NCBI RefSeq assembly: GCF_018860805.1
Contig: NZ_JAHKQR010000011.1
Span: 186,001 to 250,000 of the forward strand
Direction: 5' to 3'
DNA length: 64,000 nt
Source of the DNA: Aestuariibacter sp. A3R04
GTDB taxonomy: Bacteria > Pseudomonadota > Gammaproteobacteria > Enterobacterales > Alteromonadaceae
This document shows, piece by piece, positions 1 to 9,253 of this stretch. The notes under the pieces were generated by a model. The model searched no databases. It saw only the letters and a program-made list of their open reading frames with translations, and was not told where the DNA came from. The translations under genes and the position numbers were made by a program. Positions within the stretch are counted from its first letter, which is position 1; every line of letters begins with the position of its first letter.

Positions 1-1671
1 ACGTTGCATTTTCATCCATTACTGGATGCGAACCACATTAGTGCTATGGAAGTTCAACAATATCACGCCGCGTCGTGCTCTTCTGCCACCAGATTGCTCG
101 CATCGTTGCAGAGTAACGGACAATCTCGCGAAGAGAGTGTGGCATTTGAATTGGGGGCATTTGTGTGGGGGCCAGTGTTTGATGCATTCGCAAACTGGGT
201 AATACAGCAAAGTAAACTGACAGGATGTAAGCATATTCTTTGTCTGATGCGTGAAGGCTATTTATTCACACCTTTAATTGAGAAAAAATTGGCCTTAATG
301 GGACAGACGGACCTCTCCGTGTCTGCGTTTTATGTGTCGAGAAAGTCAGCATTTTGGCCAGGTATTGATACTTCCCAACCTCAATGGCTGGAGAACGTCA
401 TGGACACTTTGATGATGTATAGAGGGTACTCGCTGAGCAACTTTATACGAGACTTTCAATTGTCCGAAGACATACTCTCTTCATTTAGCAGCGATCTGGA
501 ACTCAAGAACATTGAAGGCTTATTTGTAGAGGGTGAGTCATTGTATGCACGCTTGTACAGAGAGGCAAAAGCCAATTCGGAGTACCTGAAAAATAAAATC
601 CGACGACAAAAATCATTGCTTATGTCTTATTTGGAACAGGAAACGCAAGTGCGTTATTCACAATGCGCAGTGGTTGACTTTGGCAATGGAGGAACTATTC
701 AGCACAGCCTTGAAAATATTTTCGCGGAATCTGCAGGGGCAAATTTGCTTTTTTACGCTTCTCTTCGAGCGTATCGTTTCGTAAGCCAAACATATTATCG
801 GGCGTTTATTTCTGAGGGGACAGAGCGTTTTAGTCTGAGCAAAAATCTTTCGCGATCACCTGAGTGTATTGAAGCACTATTGTTGGGAGATAAAGGTTCA
901 ACACTGAGTTATGAACGATACAAGGGTAGCGTTGAACCAGTATTGGCAGAGGGAATACCCGCGAATAAAGCTATTTGCGAACAATTCTTGGCTGGCTGTC
1001 TTACTTTTTTGCAGACTGCCTATGACCACAATCAGCCGGTGTTAAATGGAGTTACAAGCCAAGCTGTTGTGTCGCGTTATCTCATGATGCCAACGGCTGA
1101 CGAGGCGGGCTTATTTACCAAGCTTTATCATCAGGATAACTTTGGCACTGACGGCGAATACCCCATCATTGACGATAAACAGGTGGAAAAAGTCAAGCAA
1201 CACGGATTGGAAACAACGCTTTTCAATGTATTGGGGAACCGAGGATGGGAATTGGGCATAATTCACTGGCCAGCAGGAGTGATTGCCATTGTAGACGATG
1301 CATTTATTCCCCGTTCTTTGGGGCTGCTCGCAAATGATAACAAGTATTACATTCGAGTGTTACTTGATAAATTGCAGGCATTAGGCTGGACTTCGATAAG
1401 TGTGTATGGTGCCGGTGAGTTCTTTCGTGAAATGTTACCCTTTTTTAATGCTCACGGTATTCAAGTGCTACATGTGGTCGATCGCAAGGCCGAGACTGGC
1501 GAAGTTTTCTCAGTTGCAGAGTATTCAGTGATCACGCTTGAAGACGCCCTTCAGCGTGGAGCGAACCGCTTTGTTATCTCATCGTATGCATTTAGAGAAG
1601 AAATTGTAAGCCGGATAAACCAGGCGGCTACGAAGAAATATTTGAATGACATTCAGATGATCAGTGTATAG
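1..1671 (+). CDS. HAD-like hydrolase-family protein of glycan loci (5' end open)
   Basis: The reading frame is open to the left edge of the window and a TTG at 4 is only the first possible start, so the N-terminus is uncertain. Around residues 50-90 it carries the GAFVWGPVFDAF and CLMREGYLF type motifs, and near residue 225 a VVDFGNGGTIQ motif. These resemble the FLARDGY and D(I/F)GWxGTxQ motifs of the COG5610-type predicted HAD-superfamily proteins that accompany glycosyltransferases in polysaccharide loci. The canonical DxD nucleophile motif of true HAD phosphatases is not evident. The C-terminal ~100 residues look like a small Rossmann nucleotide-binding module (ISVYGAGEFFREML). It precedes the Maf gene by 110 bp and is probably part of the same glycosylation locus. 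Its function is inferred from family resemblance and context only. Confidence 0.6.
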   Translation, partial: TLHFHPLLDANHISAMEVQQYHAASCSSATRLLASLQSNGQSREESVAFELGAFVWGPVFDAFANWVIQQSKLTGCKHILCLMREGYLFTPLIEKKLALMGQTDLSVSAFYVSRKSAFWPGIDTSQPQWLENVMDTLMMYRGYSLSNFIRDFQLSEDILSSFSSDLELKNIEGLFVEGESLYARLYREAKANSEYLKNKIRRQKSLLMSYLEQETQVRYSQCAVVDFGNGGTIQHSLENIFAESAGANLLFYASLRAYRFVSQTYYRAFISEGTERFSLSKNLSRSPECIEALLLGDKGSTLSYERYKGSVEPVLAEGIPANKAICEQFLAGCLTFLQTAYDHNQPVLNGVTSQAVVSRYLMMPTADEAGLFTKLYHQDNFGTDGEYPIIDDKQVEKVKQHGLETTLFNVLGNRGWELGIIHWPAGVIAIVDDAFIPRSLGLLANDNKYYIRVLLDKLQALGWTSISVYGAGEFFREMLPFFNAHGIQVLHVVDRKAETGEVFSVAEYSVITLEDALQRGANRFVISSYAFREEIVSRINQAATKKYLNDIQMISV

Positions 1672-1781
1672 TTTTTTGTGCTAAAAAACTGATTTATTAG
1701 TGTTTTCTTTCTAAGTGCAATACACTTTAACTCGGTGTAGTTAGAACTATATCGACTTGTTTGAACCGCAGGAAATGATGC

Positions 1782-4700
1782 ATGCTTAAAGATGTCAGAA
1801 TTCATCTCGACAGAGATGATGAGCAGCAAAGTGCCCACGAAAGAGTACTTGCTCAACGGATCATGAAAAACTTACGCCGAAATGAAGCGGCATTTAAAGC
1901 GTTTATTCCGTCATTGGTACCTGTAGTAAAACAAGCGAAAAGCCAAAATATTTCTGTTTTTGCAAACAAATTCGGTGAACTGAATATTGTTGATTATGGT
2001 AACGGGCGAACGTTCTATGGTCTTCATCCTGCACAAGAAATTCGCGCCCAATACGAGCAGAAAAAGCAAAACTGCACATATACCTCTTTTTTTGAGGCTA
2101 AGGCAGAACTTACAGAGCCCGACACGCTTTTGTCTTTAAACGATTTACCTGTTTATAAGGAAGTACTCTCCCAGCCAGAGCTGCCTGAAGCTATCGACGT
2201 GTTAGTGGTGTTGGGTATCGGCCTAGGTGAACACATTCGGCTACTGATAGAAAATCATGCCATAAAGCATCTGATTATTTACGAACCTGAAGTGCAACTT
2301 TTTCAATGTTCAGTTCTGGGTATGAACTGGCATCCCGTTCTTAGCCTGGCGCAGAAAAAAGAGACGCGAATTTATTTTCAGTTGGATAGCGACGGAAACA
2401 CTCTTGTGAACGATATAAATGAATTGTCTGGGCATCATCAGTTTGAGGGGTTCTACTTATATCGCCATTACAATCAAAAAGTGTTCAACTGTCTGGAAAA
2501 TGGATTACTGACAACCAGTTGGAATATCTTTAGCAAAAATGGGCTTGCCGCTTATTTGCAAAAAAATAGAGACGATACATTAACGGCGTGGCAACCCAGC
2601 GTACCGCTGAATGATTATGAATTACTAACGGATACTAATTCGAAGTTCAAACAAAATATCAAGGCTTTTGAACATTACTTTCCAGATATAGCAAAGGAGT
2701 TTTCTGATTTCATACCAAAGTACTGGCTGCCAGTAACGGATAAGCAAAGCAACGTCAATGTCCTCAGTCGTTTTTCGTTGACTGCGTGGTACAGTACTAC
2801 CCCTAATACTGACGCGAAATACAATCTGGCGAATTTCGCTCGTTATCCGAACAAGGACGGATTAGTACTAGGGTACGAAGGACAGAAACTCAAAGATTAT
2901 TTGCACTTTCAATTTGTAAAGAAAGCACAGAAATTATTCGAAGATACAGAAGAAAAAGCTGGTGAGTTGCCTCAAACGATAAAATCCATAATTGTCTTTG
3001 GGATAGGGCCACAACTGTCGTTGTTGATGGATGCATATAATGTTGAAAAACTATTTATCTGTGAGCCTAATAAGGAACTCTTCTATGCTTCGCTATTTTT
3101 CTTAGACTGGTCGAGCTTGCTCAAGAATATAGATGACAACAAAGGGCGACTTTATATTAATGTCGGAGATGATGGCACTAATTTATTTAAGGACCTCATT
3201 AATCAGTTTTATTCGGTAGGACCGTATATTTTAGCCAGTACTTATTTCTACCAAACGTATCACAACGACGCCTTAGCCAGCACTATTAGTCAATTGCGTG
3301 AGCAATTGCAGGTAGTGATCGCCATGGGGGAGAACTTCGATCATGCTCGCCATGGTATCGCACATACCAGAGAAACCATTAAGCGCCGATATCCACTACT
3401 AGAAAAAAAACCGAAAGATAAACTGGCTATTCTCGATAGAGAAGTGCCGGTGTTTATTGTTGGTAATGGACCATCATTGGATGCCTCTATGTCCGCCATT
3501 AAAGAGTGGCAGCAAAACGCAATTATTATCTCTTGTGGTACAGCCTTAATGCCACTGTATAAGAATGGGGTTGTGCCCGATTTTCATGCCGAAATTGAAC
3601 AGAATCGCTCAACGTTTGACTGGTGCAGTAGAGTGGGCGATTTCGAATATCTTAAAAAAATAAACTTGCTTTCCTGCAATGGTATTCACCCCGATACATG
3701 TGATTTATTTAACAATACATACCTCGCATTTAAAGAAGGTGAGTCGTCGACAGTGTCTGCATTGCAGATCCTTGGGCGGGACAATTATGAAGAGCTGCAA
3801 TTTGCTTTTCCAACAGTATCGAATTTTGTGATCAACATTATCACGTTGATTGGCTTTGAACAGTTGTATTTGTTTGGTGTGGACCTTGGCTTTATCAATC
3901 AGAAAAAGCACCACTCGTCACAGTCGGGTTACTACGATGCCAAAGGTGAAGAAAAATACAACTATCAGAAAGAAAACAATACTGGCTTAGTGGTTCCTGG
4001 TAACTTCGAGAAATTTGTCTATACCAAATACGAATTTAAAGTTTCCAAAATTATCATAGAGCGATCTTTGGCTCAGTCTAATGCTGATTGCTTCAATACC
4101 AGCAACGGAGCCAAAATTGTGGGAAGTGTACCGCTTCCTGTTGATTATATTTTAATTTCATCTTCCTGTGAGCAAAAACGTAAGACTCTCGATTTGTTAA
4201 CGACGGAGGTATTTCGACCTATTGAGAGCGGTGAAACTTACGACAAGCAGTTTTTTGCGCATTTTGACAATGACATCCTCAATCAAGAGTTAAATCGGTT
4301 TGAAGAACTAGTTAGAACACCTTTTTCCAAAGTATCAGACGTGGAGCGCCTGACCGATAAGCAGAAAGAAATGTTGTTAGCTTCTTATACCCGCGGACAG
4401 TCACTGTTATTTTATTATCTCTACGGTACCGTCAATTATGCCAATTCTATGCTGAGCAAAATGATGTATGCGTCTCTTCCAGAGAAAAAGCTCTTAGCGA
4501 TATTAAATGACATGAGGGAGTTGTGGAAAGACACCCTGGTACAGATTGCTTGTAAGATTACTGCTGAGCCCTATCAGTTTGATATAGTTTCCAGTTTTTC
4601 CTACGAAAGAGAACTGGTATACCTTAAGCAGAATCTGGCGAATAAACAGTTTGCCTCTCTACTTGCGCCGATTGAGACAGAAAAACTGGACATCTTAGTG

Positions 4701-5354
4701 CACAAGTTCGCTAAAAAAGAAGCACTACCTGTCATTTCACGGCCTACACAAAATACTGACATTATCATCATCAATGACGACGATGATAGTGAAGCCAGCG
4801 CGCTTTACGCCACTTTTGATTCACTGGTTGTCGTACAATCTAGTGTTCAGAAACGTCTTGCTGATCTTCAACGTCGGTATCCTGGCCATTCGACAGTCGT
4901 TTATCTTCCTCCTGCATTGTCTTTACCACAAGAAGCGACGCGCTATCTGGCAGGTGAGGCTGTTCTAGCACATGATTATATTAATTTGATGTCGACAATA
5001 AAGGCGGCAATAACTGGTCGCTACGCGAAAGCTATTATTCCAAAGTACCTTGCGGTTGAACAGGGTAACGCAATGTCGTCTTTTACGGAAAGCTACGGAA
5101 AAGCGATTCTCAAAGCCATAGGAAAACAAACAGTTATGATCGAATACCCGACCTATTGGCTGATACCTCGGAAAGATGTGTCGTTTTCGAGGCTAGTCGA
5201 TAGCTTAGGTAATTGTGGTGTCGTGCATAAGTCGATGCCTTTGGCCAGACATTTCGTGCTGCATCTGGTGAGCAAAGACGATGCTGAAAGACAAATCCGA
5301 GAATATATTCCTAAGTGGTGGACATTTGGTCCGCCGAAGAAAGTCAGCACCTAG
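1782..5354 (+). CDS. maf: Maf/MptE-like (DUF115) motility-associated glycosyltransferase
   Basis: This 1190-residue protein belongs to the motility-associated factor family, which attaches sugars (usually nonulosonic acids) to flagellin Ser/Thr in the cytoplasm before export. The DUF115 core begins near residue 555 with VFIVGNGPSLDASM, followed by CGTALMPLYKNGVVPDFHAEIE and, near residue 697, LFGVDLGF. Two copies of a Maf N-terminal type unit precede it: VLVVLGIGLGEH...LIIYEPEVQLF (about 138-245) and IIVFGIGPQLS...LFICEPNKELF (about 401-510). The ~450 residues after DUF115 are a long C-terminal region without motifs I recognise. ATG 1782 is preceded by AGGA at 1770-1773; an ATG at 1775 is out of frame. 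The gene lies upstream of sugar-modification genes and on the same strand as the flagellar cluster, which supports a flagellin-glycosylation role. Confidence 0.85.
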   Translation: MLKDVRIHLDRDDEQQSAHERVLAQRIMKNLRRNEAAFKAFIPSLVPVVKQAKSQNISVFANKFGELNIVDYGNGRTFYGLHPAQEIRAQYEQKKQNCTYTSFFEAKAELTEPDTLLSLNDLPVYKEVLSQPELPEAIDVLVVLGIGLGEHIRLLIENHAIKHLIIYEPEVQLFQCSVLGMNWHPVLSLAQKKETRIYFQLDSDGNTLVNDINELSGHHQFEGFYLYRHYNQKVFNCLENGLLTTSWNIFSKNGLAAYLQKNRDDTLTAWQPSVPLNDYELLTDTNSKFKQNIKAFEHYFPDIAKEFSDFIPKYWLPVTDKQSNVNVLSRFSLTAWYSTTPNTDAKYNLANFARYPNKDGLVLGYEGQKLKDYLHFQFVKKAQKLFEDTEEKAGELPQTIKSIIVFGIGPQLSLLMDAYNVEKLFICEPNKELFYASLFFLDWSSLLKNIDDNKGRLYINVGDDGTNLFKDLINQFYSVGPYILASTYFYQTYHNDALASTISQLREQLQVVIAMGENFDHARHGIAHTRETIKRRYPLLEKKPKDKLAILDREVPVFIVGNGPSLDASMSAIKEWQQNAIIISCGTALMPLYKNGVVPDFHAEIEQNRSTFDWCSRVGDFEYLKKINLLSCNGIHPDTCDLFNNTYLAFKEGESSTVSALQILGRDNYEELQFAFPTVSNFVINIITLIGFEQLYLFGVDLGFINQKKHHSSQSGYYDAKGEEKYNYQKENNTGLVVPGNFEKFVYTKYEFKVSKIIIERSLAQSNADCFNTSNGAKIVGSVPLPVDYILISSSCEQKRKTLDLLTTEVFRPIESGETYDKQFFAHFDNDILNQELNRFEELVRTPFSKVSDVERLTDKQKEMLLASYTRGQSLLFYYLYGTVNYANSMLSKMMYASLPEKKLLAILNDMRELWKDTLVQIACKITAEPYQFDIVSSFSYERELVYLKQNLANKQFASLLAPIETEKLDILVHKFAKKEALPVISRPTQNTDIIIINDDDDSEASALYATFDSLVVVQSSVQKRLADLQRRYPGHSTVVYLPPALSLPQEATRYLAGEAVLAHDYINLMSTIKAAITGRYAKAIIPKYLAVEQGNAMSSFTESYGKAILKAIGKQTVMIEYPTYWLIPRKDVSFSRLVDSLGNCGVVHKSMPLARHFVLHLVSKDDAERQIREYIPKWWTFGPPKKVST

Positions 5355-5473
5355 GAAGAATAACGCTGAATTGTGGAATAAGTATAAATTAAAGCGTGGC
5401 AAATCGTGGCCGATAACAGTTGAAGATTCGCGGGCTGTAAGCACCTAAAACTTATTGATACTTGAGGGCTTTT

Positions 5474-7702
5474 ATGAGTTTTATCGTCGAGAAGACATTT
5501 CTAAAAAACATTGGTACGCCACTTAGTCCTGCGTTGGTATTTACTGAAAGCGAGCTTCAGGACGTGATTTCTTATGAGCCTGAAACACTGGTAACAATAG
5601 TTGATACGGCAACCCTGTATGAGGGGCATTTGTTATGCAATGTTGAGCAGCTAGATGTTTTTTTTGAGTGCTTAAACAAAGTTTATCGTTATCGTGAACA
5701 TCAAGAGCTTTTGGTTACCGTTATTGCTCTTTCAAATGTTGTAGTAAATCAGCGTGATGTTGAACATCAAATGTTTCAACAGGGCTTTCACGTTGCGGGA
5801 AACACATGGTTACAAAGGCATTATTCCAATCAGGACGGTGCTAAATTTTATACTACAACGACATTTCGCAAAGTCAGGCAGTCTGGCCATTTCCTTACTG
5901 ATATGGGGGCGTTACTCACAGAACGGGATCTACATATGGACATGCTCAGGGAGTGTTCCGGCAGATCAGATGCCCATGTGTACCGTTATGTATTTGCCAG
6001 TCGTTATATTCGACTGAACGATAATGTTCTAGACTGCGCTTGTGGTTTAGGCTATGGCAGTTACATTTTATCAACCTCAGGAAAAGCTGGGCAAGTACTA
6101 GGGGTTGATATTTGTGAGAACAGTATCTCTTATGCTAACGACGTATACAGTAATGCGAATTTGACATACAAAACTCTCAATATTGATGAATTTGAACAGG
6201 TAGGTTTGGGACAATATGACCTGATTACGTCTTTTGAAACAATTGAACATGTCGTGGACTATCACGCTTTTTTCCGTTTGTGTTTGCGCAACTTAAAGCC
6301 AGATGGACGACTGATCGCCAGCGTACCTTATATGTGGGTGGACGAAACTGGAAAAGATCCAAATCCCTTTCATTTTCATGAGTTTGACTGGGCCAAATTC
6401 AGTGCGTTGTTCGCTGAGTATGGATTTATCATTGAAGCTAGGAATCATCAAACCGCCCCCGGTGGATTTAAATTAACAAGTGTTGGCCGAGAGTTTGACT
6501 CTGTGGCTATTAGTGAGGGTGAAATAGACACCGAATGGCTGGTGGTTGTGGCTACGCCAGACTTGTCTCACCCTCTGTGGCAGGTGCGATGTAAGGAACC
6601 TTATTCTAATCCAGAATATAAAAACGACGCGCTGCCCCTCTATGTTGATTTTAATAGAGGATATGAAAACCCATGGCTCCACCGACAAATTGTTCAGATT
6701 GGCCAACGAATAGAAAATGCTCAGGTAAGATATGACTACGCTGAAAAGTTGCTCAAAAATGGTAGTGGCGATGTACTGATGTTGAAAACGGTTCAGGGTT
6801 ATACCGATATCCAGAGCCAAGCCTGGGAGCATGATGTTAGCCTGTTGATTGATAGTTTTGACCTTGAACAAGGAACGGTGAATCCATTCTTACTTCGTTG
6901 GTTTGTTTCGTTAACCTTTCTCTATGCAAACACGCAATTTAAACAGGGTAATTGGCAGTCTGCACGAAGATATTTTGGTTTAATTATCGACGTTGATACG
7001 AACCTGTTTTGTCCAGTGTTATCGATCAAAGTTATTGAAAGCTATTATTATTTAGCGAAACTTGATTTATTTGTCAGCGATATAAAAAATGCAAAGTCTA
7101 ATCTCATAAAAGGGAAACAAGCTATTTTTCAATCTATAAATGCTTTCAAAAAGAGCGTTCAACGGGATGAAGATAGAGTCGCCGGTTTTCTTTGGCCGGA
7201 AATGGCCGATATTTTTGATGCTGGGGCATTGTTAAACGGCGTTGAAATACTACTCAGCGAAGGTTTGTCCATCGAAGAGGTACTGTCAAAGGCGAAAAAT
7301 CTGGAGATGAACAAACGCTTTGGACTTTTTAATGTCGTTGAAGCTAATAAAGAACTTATTCGCACTAGTGACATAGAAGATATGGCACTGGTTGCCATGT
7401 CTGTTGTTAACAAGCTTGCCGCCAAGGTTATCGCAACGGGCATCAAATGCGATATTTGTATTTGGGGAACCGGCGTGGTTGCTAGAAAGCTCTATAATAA
7501 ACTTTTAGAGTCAGGCATCGATATTGTCGCGTTCATCGATTCTAATGCTGTGGCCGGTGAGCTGTGTGTGGATAAACCTGTTTGGTTACCTGAAGAAGAT
7601 GTACTTGCTGCTGTAAAGGTAATTTGTATTACCTCTGTAGGTTCATCAGACATAATCGCCCAACAAGTACCTAAAAATACGACATGTATTTATATGAGTT
7701 AA
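5474..7702 (+). CDS. SAM-dependent methyltransferase with C-terminal nucleotide-binding module
   Basis: ATG 5474 is chosen because GAGG at 5464-5467 lies just upstream; an in-frame TTG at 5462 has no such site. Residues ~185-300 form a class I SAM methyltransferase: VLDCACGLGYGSYI (motif I), VLGVDI (motif II), DLITSFETIEHV (post-II) and LKPDGRLIASVP (motif III). The HFHEFDW sequence after it is common in sugar and LPS methyltransferases. Residues ~400-640 look helical and repeat-like without a clear family. Residues ~658-742 are a Rossmann module (CDICIWGTGVVARKLY...GIDIVAFIDSN) like those at the end of the first protein of the window and the start of the protein at 16781. It is probably a sugar or lipid-linked glycan methyltransferase; the substrate is unknown. 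It follows maf by 119 bp. Confidence 0.75.
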   Translation: MSFIVEKTFLKNIGTPLSPALVFTESELQDVISYEPETLVTIVDTATLYEGHLLCNVEQLDVFFECLNKVYRYREHQELLVTVIALSNVVVNQRDVEHQMFQQGFHVAGNTWLQRHYSNQDGAKFYTTTTFRKVRQSGHFLTDMGALLTERDLHMDMLRECSGRSDAHVYRYVFASRYIRLNDNVLDCACGLGYGSYILSTSGKAGQVLGVDICENSISYANDVYSNANLTYKTLNIDEFEQVGLGQYDLITSFETIEHVVDYHAFFRLCLRNLKPDGRLIASVPYMWVDETGKDPNPFHFHEFDWAKFSALFAEYGFIIEARNHQTAPGGFKLTSVGREFDSVAISEGEIDTEWLVVVATPDLSHPLWQVRCKEPYSNPEYKNDALPLYVDFNRGYENPWLHRQIVQIGQRIENAQVRYDYAEKLLKNGSGDVLMLKTVQGYTDIQSQAWEHDVSLLIDSFDLEQGTVNPFLLRWFVSLTFLYANTQFKQGNWQSARRYFGLIIDVDTNLFCPVLSIKVIESYYYLAKLDLFVSDIKNAKSNLIKGKQAIFQSINAFKKSVQRDEDRVAGFLWPEMADIFDAGALLNGVEILLSEGLSIEEVLSKAKNLEMNKRFGLFNVVEANKELIRTSDIEDMALVAMSVVNKLAAKVIATGIKCDICIWGTGVVARKLYNKLLESGIDIVAFIDSNAVAGELCVDKPVWLPEEDVLAAVKVICITSVGSSDIIAQQVPKNTTCIYMS

Positions 7703-7745
7703 AGCTGCTTGTATTTATGTAGCGTGAAATAAAAGAAGGTTATTT

Positions 7746-8681
7746 ATGAAAATTCTCGTCACAGGCGCCACAGGCTACAAAGGCTCTGTACTCGTTCCGA
7801 AGTTATTGGCAGCAGGCCATCAAGTCGTGGCTTTTGATACACAATGGTTTGGCAACTTTCTAGCGGCTCACAACAACCTTACGGTGGTCAAGGGGGATGT
7901 GAGAAACATAAGTGACATTCCTTTTGCCGGCGTTGATGCCATCATACACCTAGCCTCGATTGCCAATGACCCGTGTGGTGATCTCAATCCAAAACTCACT
8001 TGGGAAGTGAGTGCTCTGGCGACCATGCAAATTGCCGATCACGCTGCGAGAATAGGTATCGAGCATTTTATTTATGCTTCATCAGGCAGCGTCTATGGCG
8101 TAAAAGAAGAAGACCAGGTGACGGAAACACTGTCACTTGAACCCATCTCAGAGTACAACAAAACAAAAATGGTTTCTGAAAGGGTGCTGTTGAGTTACAA
8201 AGACAAAATGACGGTTCAAATAGTTCGCCCGGCTACAGTGTGTGGTGTGTCTCCACGGATGCGATTGGACGTTGCAGTGAATATGCTAACGATGCAGGCG
8301 ATTAAGAACGGTCGTATTACGGTTTTTGGCGGTGCACAATTAAGACCTAACATTCACATAGACGACATTACAGATTTATATGTTTTTTTATTGGATAATC
8401 CGCAAATTACCGGGGTATATAATGCCGGCTTCGAAAACATTAGTATTGCCGAAATTGCAGATATTCTGGCCAGAAGAACCGGTGCTGAAGTTATCACCAC
8501 TCCGTCAAATGATCCTCGTTCTTACCGAGTTAACTCTGATAAGTTACTGGCAACAGGTTTCCGGCCGAAAAAAGGAGTAGAGAGTGCTATTGAAGAAATT
8601 ATTGCAGCGTTTAATGCAGGCAAACTGCAAGACAGAGAGCAATGGTACAACTTAAAGTGGATGGAAAAACACGTATTATGA
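7746..8681 (+). CDS. NAD-dependent epimerase/dehydratase (extended SDR)
   Basis: An extended short-chain dehydrogenase of 311 residues, the class that epimerises, dehydrates or reduces NDP-sugars. The cofactor motif GATGYKG is at residues 7-13, an acidic D31 follows beta-2, and the catalytic pair Y137/K141 is intact in YNKTK with an upstream ASSGSVYG loop supplying Ser. PNIHIDDITD near residue 200 is the typical substrate-domain motif. A GAAGG element sits just before ATG 7746. The stop overlaps the start of the SIS-domain gene (ATGA), so the two are likely translationally coupled and work in the same sugar pathway. The substrate cannot be read from sequence; epimerase, 4-reductase and 4,6-dehydratase remain possible. 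Confidence 0.85.
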   Translation: MKILVTGATGYKGSVLVPKLLAAGHQVVAFDTQWFGNFLAAHNNLTVVKGDVRNISDIPFAGVDAIIHLASIANDPCGDLNPKLTWEVSALATMQIADHAARIGIEHFIYASSGSVYGVKEEDQVTETLSLEPISEYNKTKMVSERVLLSYKDKMTVQIVRPATVCGVSPRMRLDVAVNMLTMQAIKNGRITVFGGAQLRPNIHIDDITDLYVFLLDNPQITGVYNAGFENISIAEIADILARRTGAEVITTPSNDPRSYRVNSDKLLATGFRPKKGVESAIEEIIAAFNAGKLQDREQWYNLKWMEKHVL

Positions 8682-9253
8682 GCCCATTAAGCTGCGGTGA
8701 TTATGCCAGTAAATTAGCAAATATTTTGCAACAGTACGATTGGACAGTCGTTGAAAAGCTAGCATCTGAGTTAGTGACGCTAGCACGCAATAATCATACT
8801 TTATATTTCTGTGGAAATGGCGGGAGCGCAGGTAATGCCATACATTTAGCTAACGATTTTCTCTATGGCATCTGCCCTTCTGCAAAAATATCTTTGAAGG
8901 TGGAGTCATTGTCAGCAAATCCTGCCGTACTTACTTGCTTGGGCAATGATATTGGCTATGACCAAATTTATTCACATCAATTGAAAACAAAAGGAGAACC
9001 GGGCGATATGCTTATAGTATTGTCTGGTAGTGGTAATTCTCCAAACATAATTAATGTTGTAAAAGAAGCTAAAAAACAAGGAGTTAAAAGTGTCGGTGTT
9101 TTAGGTTATCAGGGCGGCAAAGCGTTGGCACTTGTCGATACGTCGATACACTTTGCGATTGATGACATGCAAATTTCAGAAGACTTGCAATTGGTGGTCG
9201 GGCATATGCTTATGCGGCTTGTGAATACGGCTTTGAGAGAACACTATGAATAA
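8678..9253 (+). CDS. SIS-domain sugar phosphate isomerase, GmhA-like
   Basis: A 191-residue SIS-domain protein, the same length as sedoheptulose-7-phosphate isomerase GmhA, which converts sedoheptulose 7-phosphate to D-glycero-D-manno-heptose 7-phosphate. Visible SIS motifs are FCGNGGSAGNAIHLANDF (phosphate binding, residues ~46-63) and LSGSGNSPNIINVV (~109-122). Start 8678 was chosen over an in-frame ATG at 8642 because it overlaps the upstream stop as ATGA, a coupled start. The stop also overlaps the next epimerase gene by 8 bp. With the HldE-like and HddC-like genes on the minus strand this suggests an NDP-heptose pathway, although SIS proteins can also isomerise other phosphosugars. Confidence 0.75.
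   Translation: MSPLSCGDYASKLANILQQYDWTVVEKLASELVTLARNNHTLYFCGNGGSAGNAIHLANDFLYGICPSAKISLKVESLSANPAVLTCLGNDIGYDQIYSHQLKTKGEPGDMLIVLSGSGNSPNIINVVKEAKKQGVKSVGVLGYQGGKALALVDTSIHFAIDDMQISEDLQLVVGHMLMRLVNTALREHYE

Noticed and set aside
1670-1690. Terminator after the first gene
   Set aside because: The AGTTTTTT/AAAAAACT stem overlaps the stop codon, is almost pure A-T and has no T-tract after it; too weak to call.
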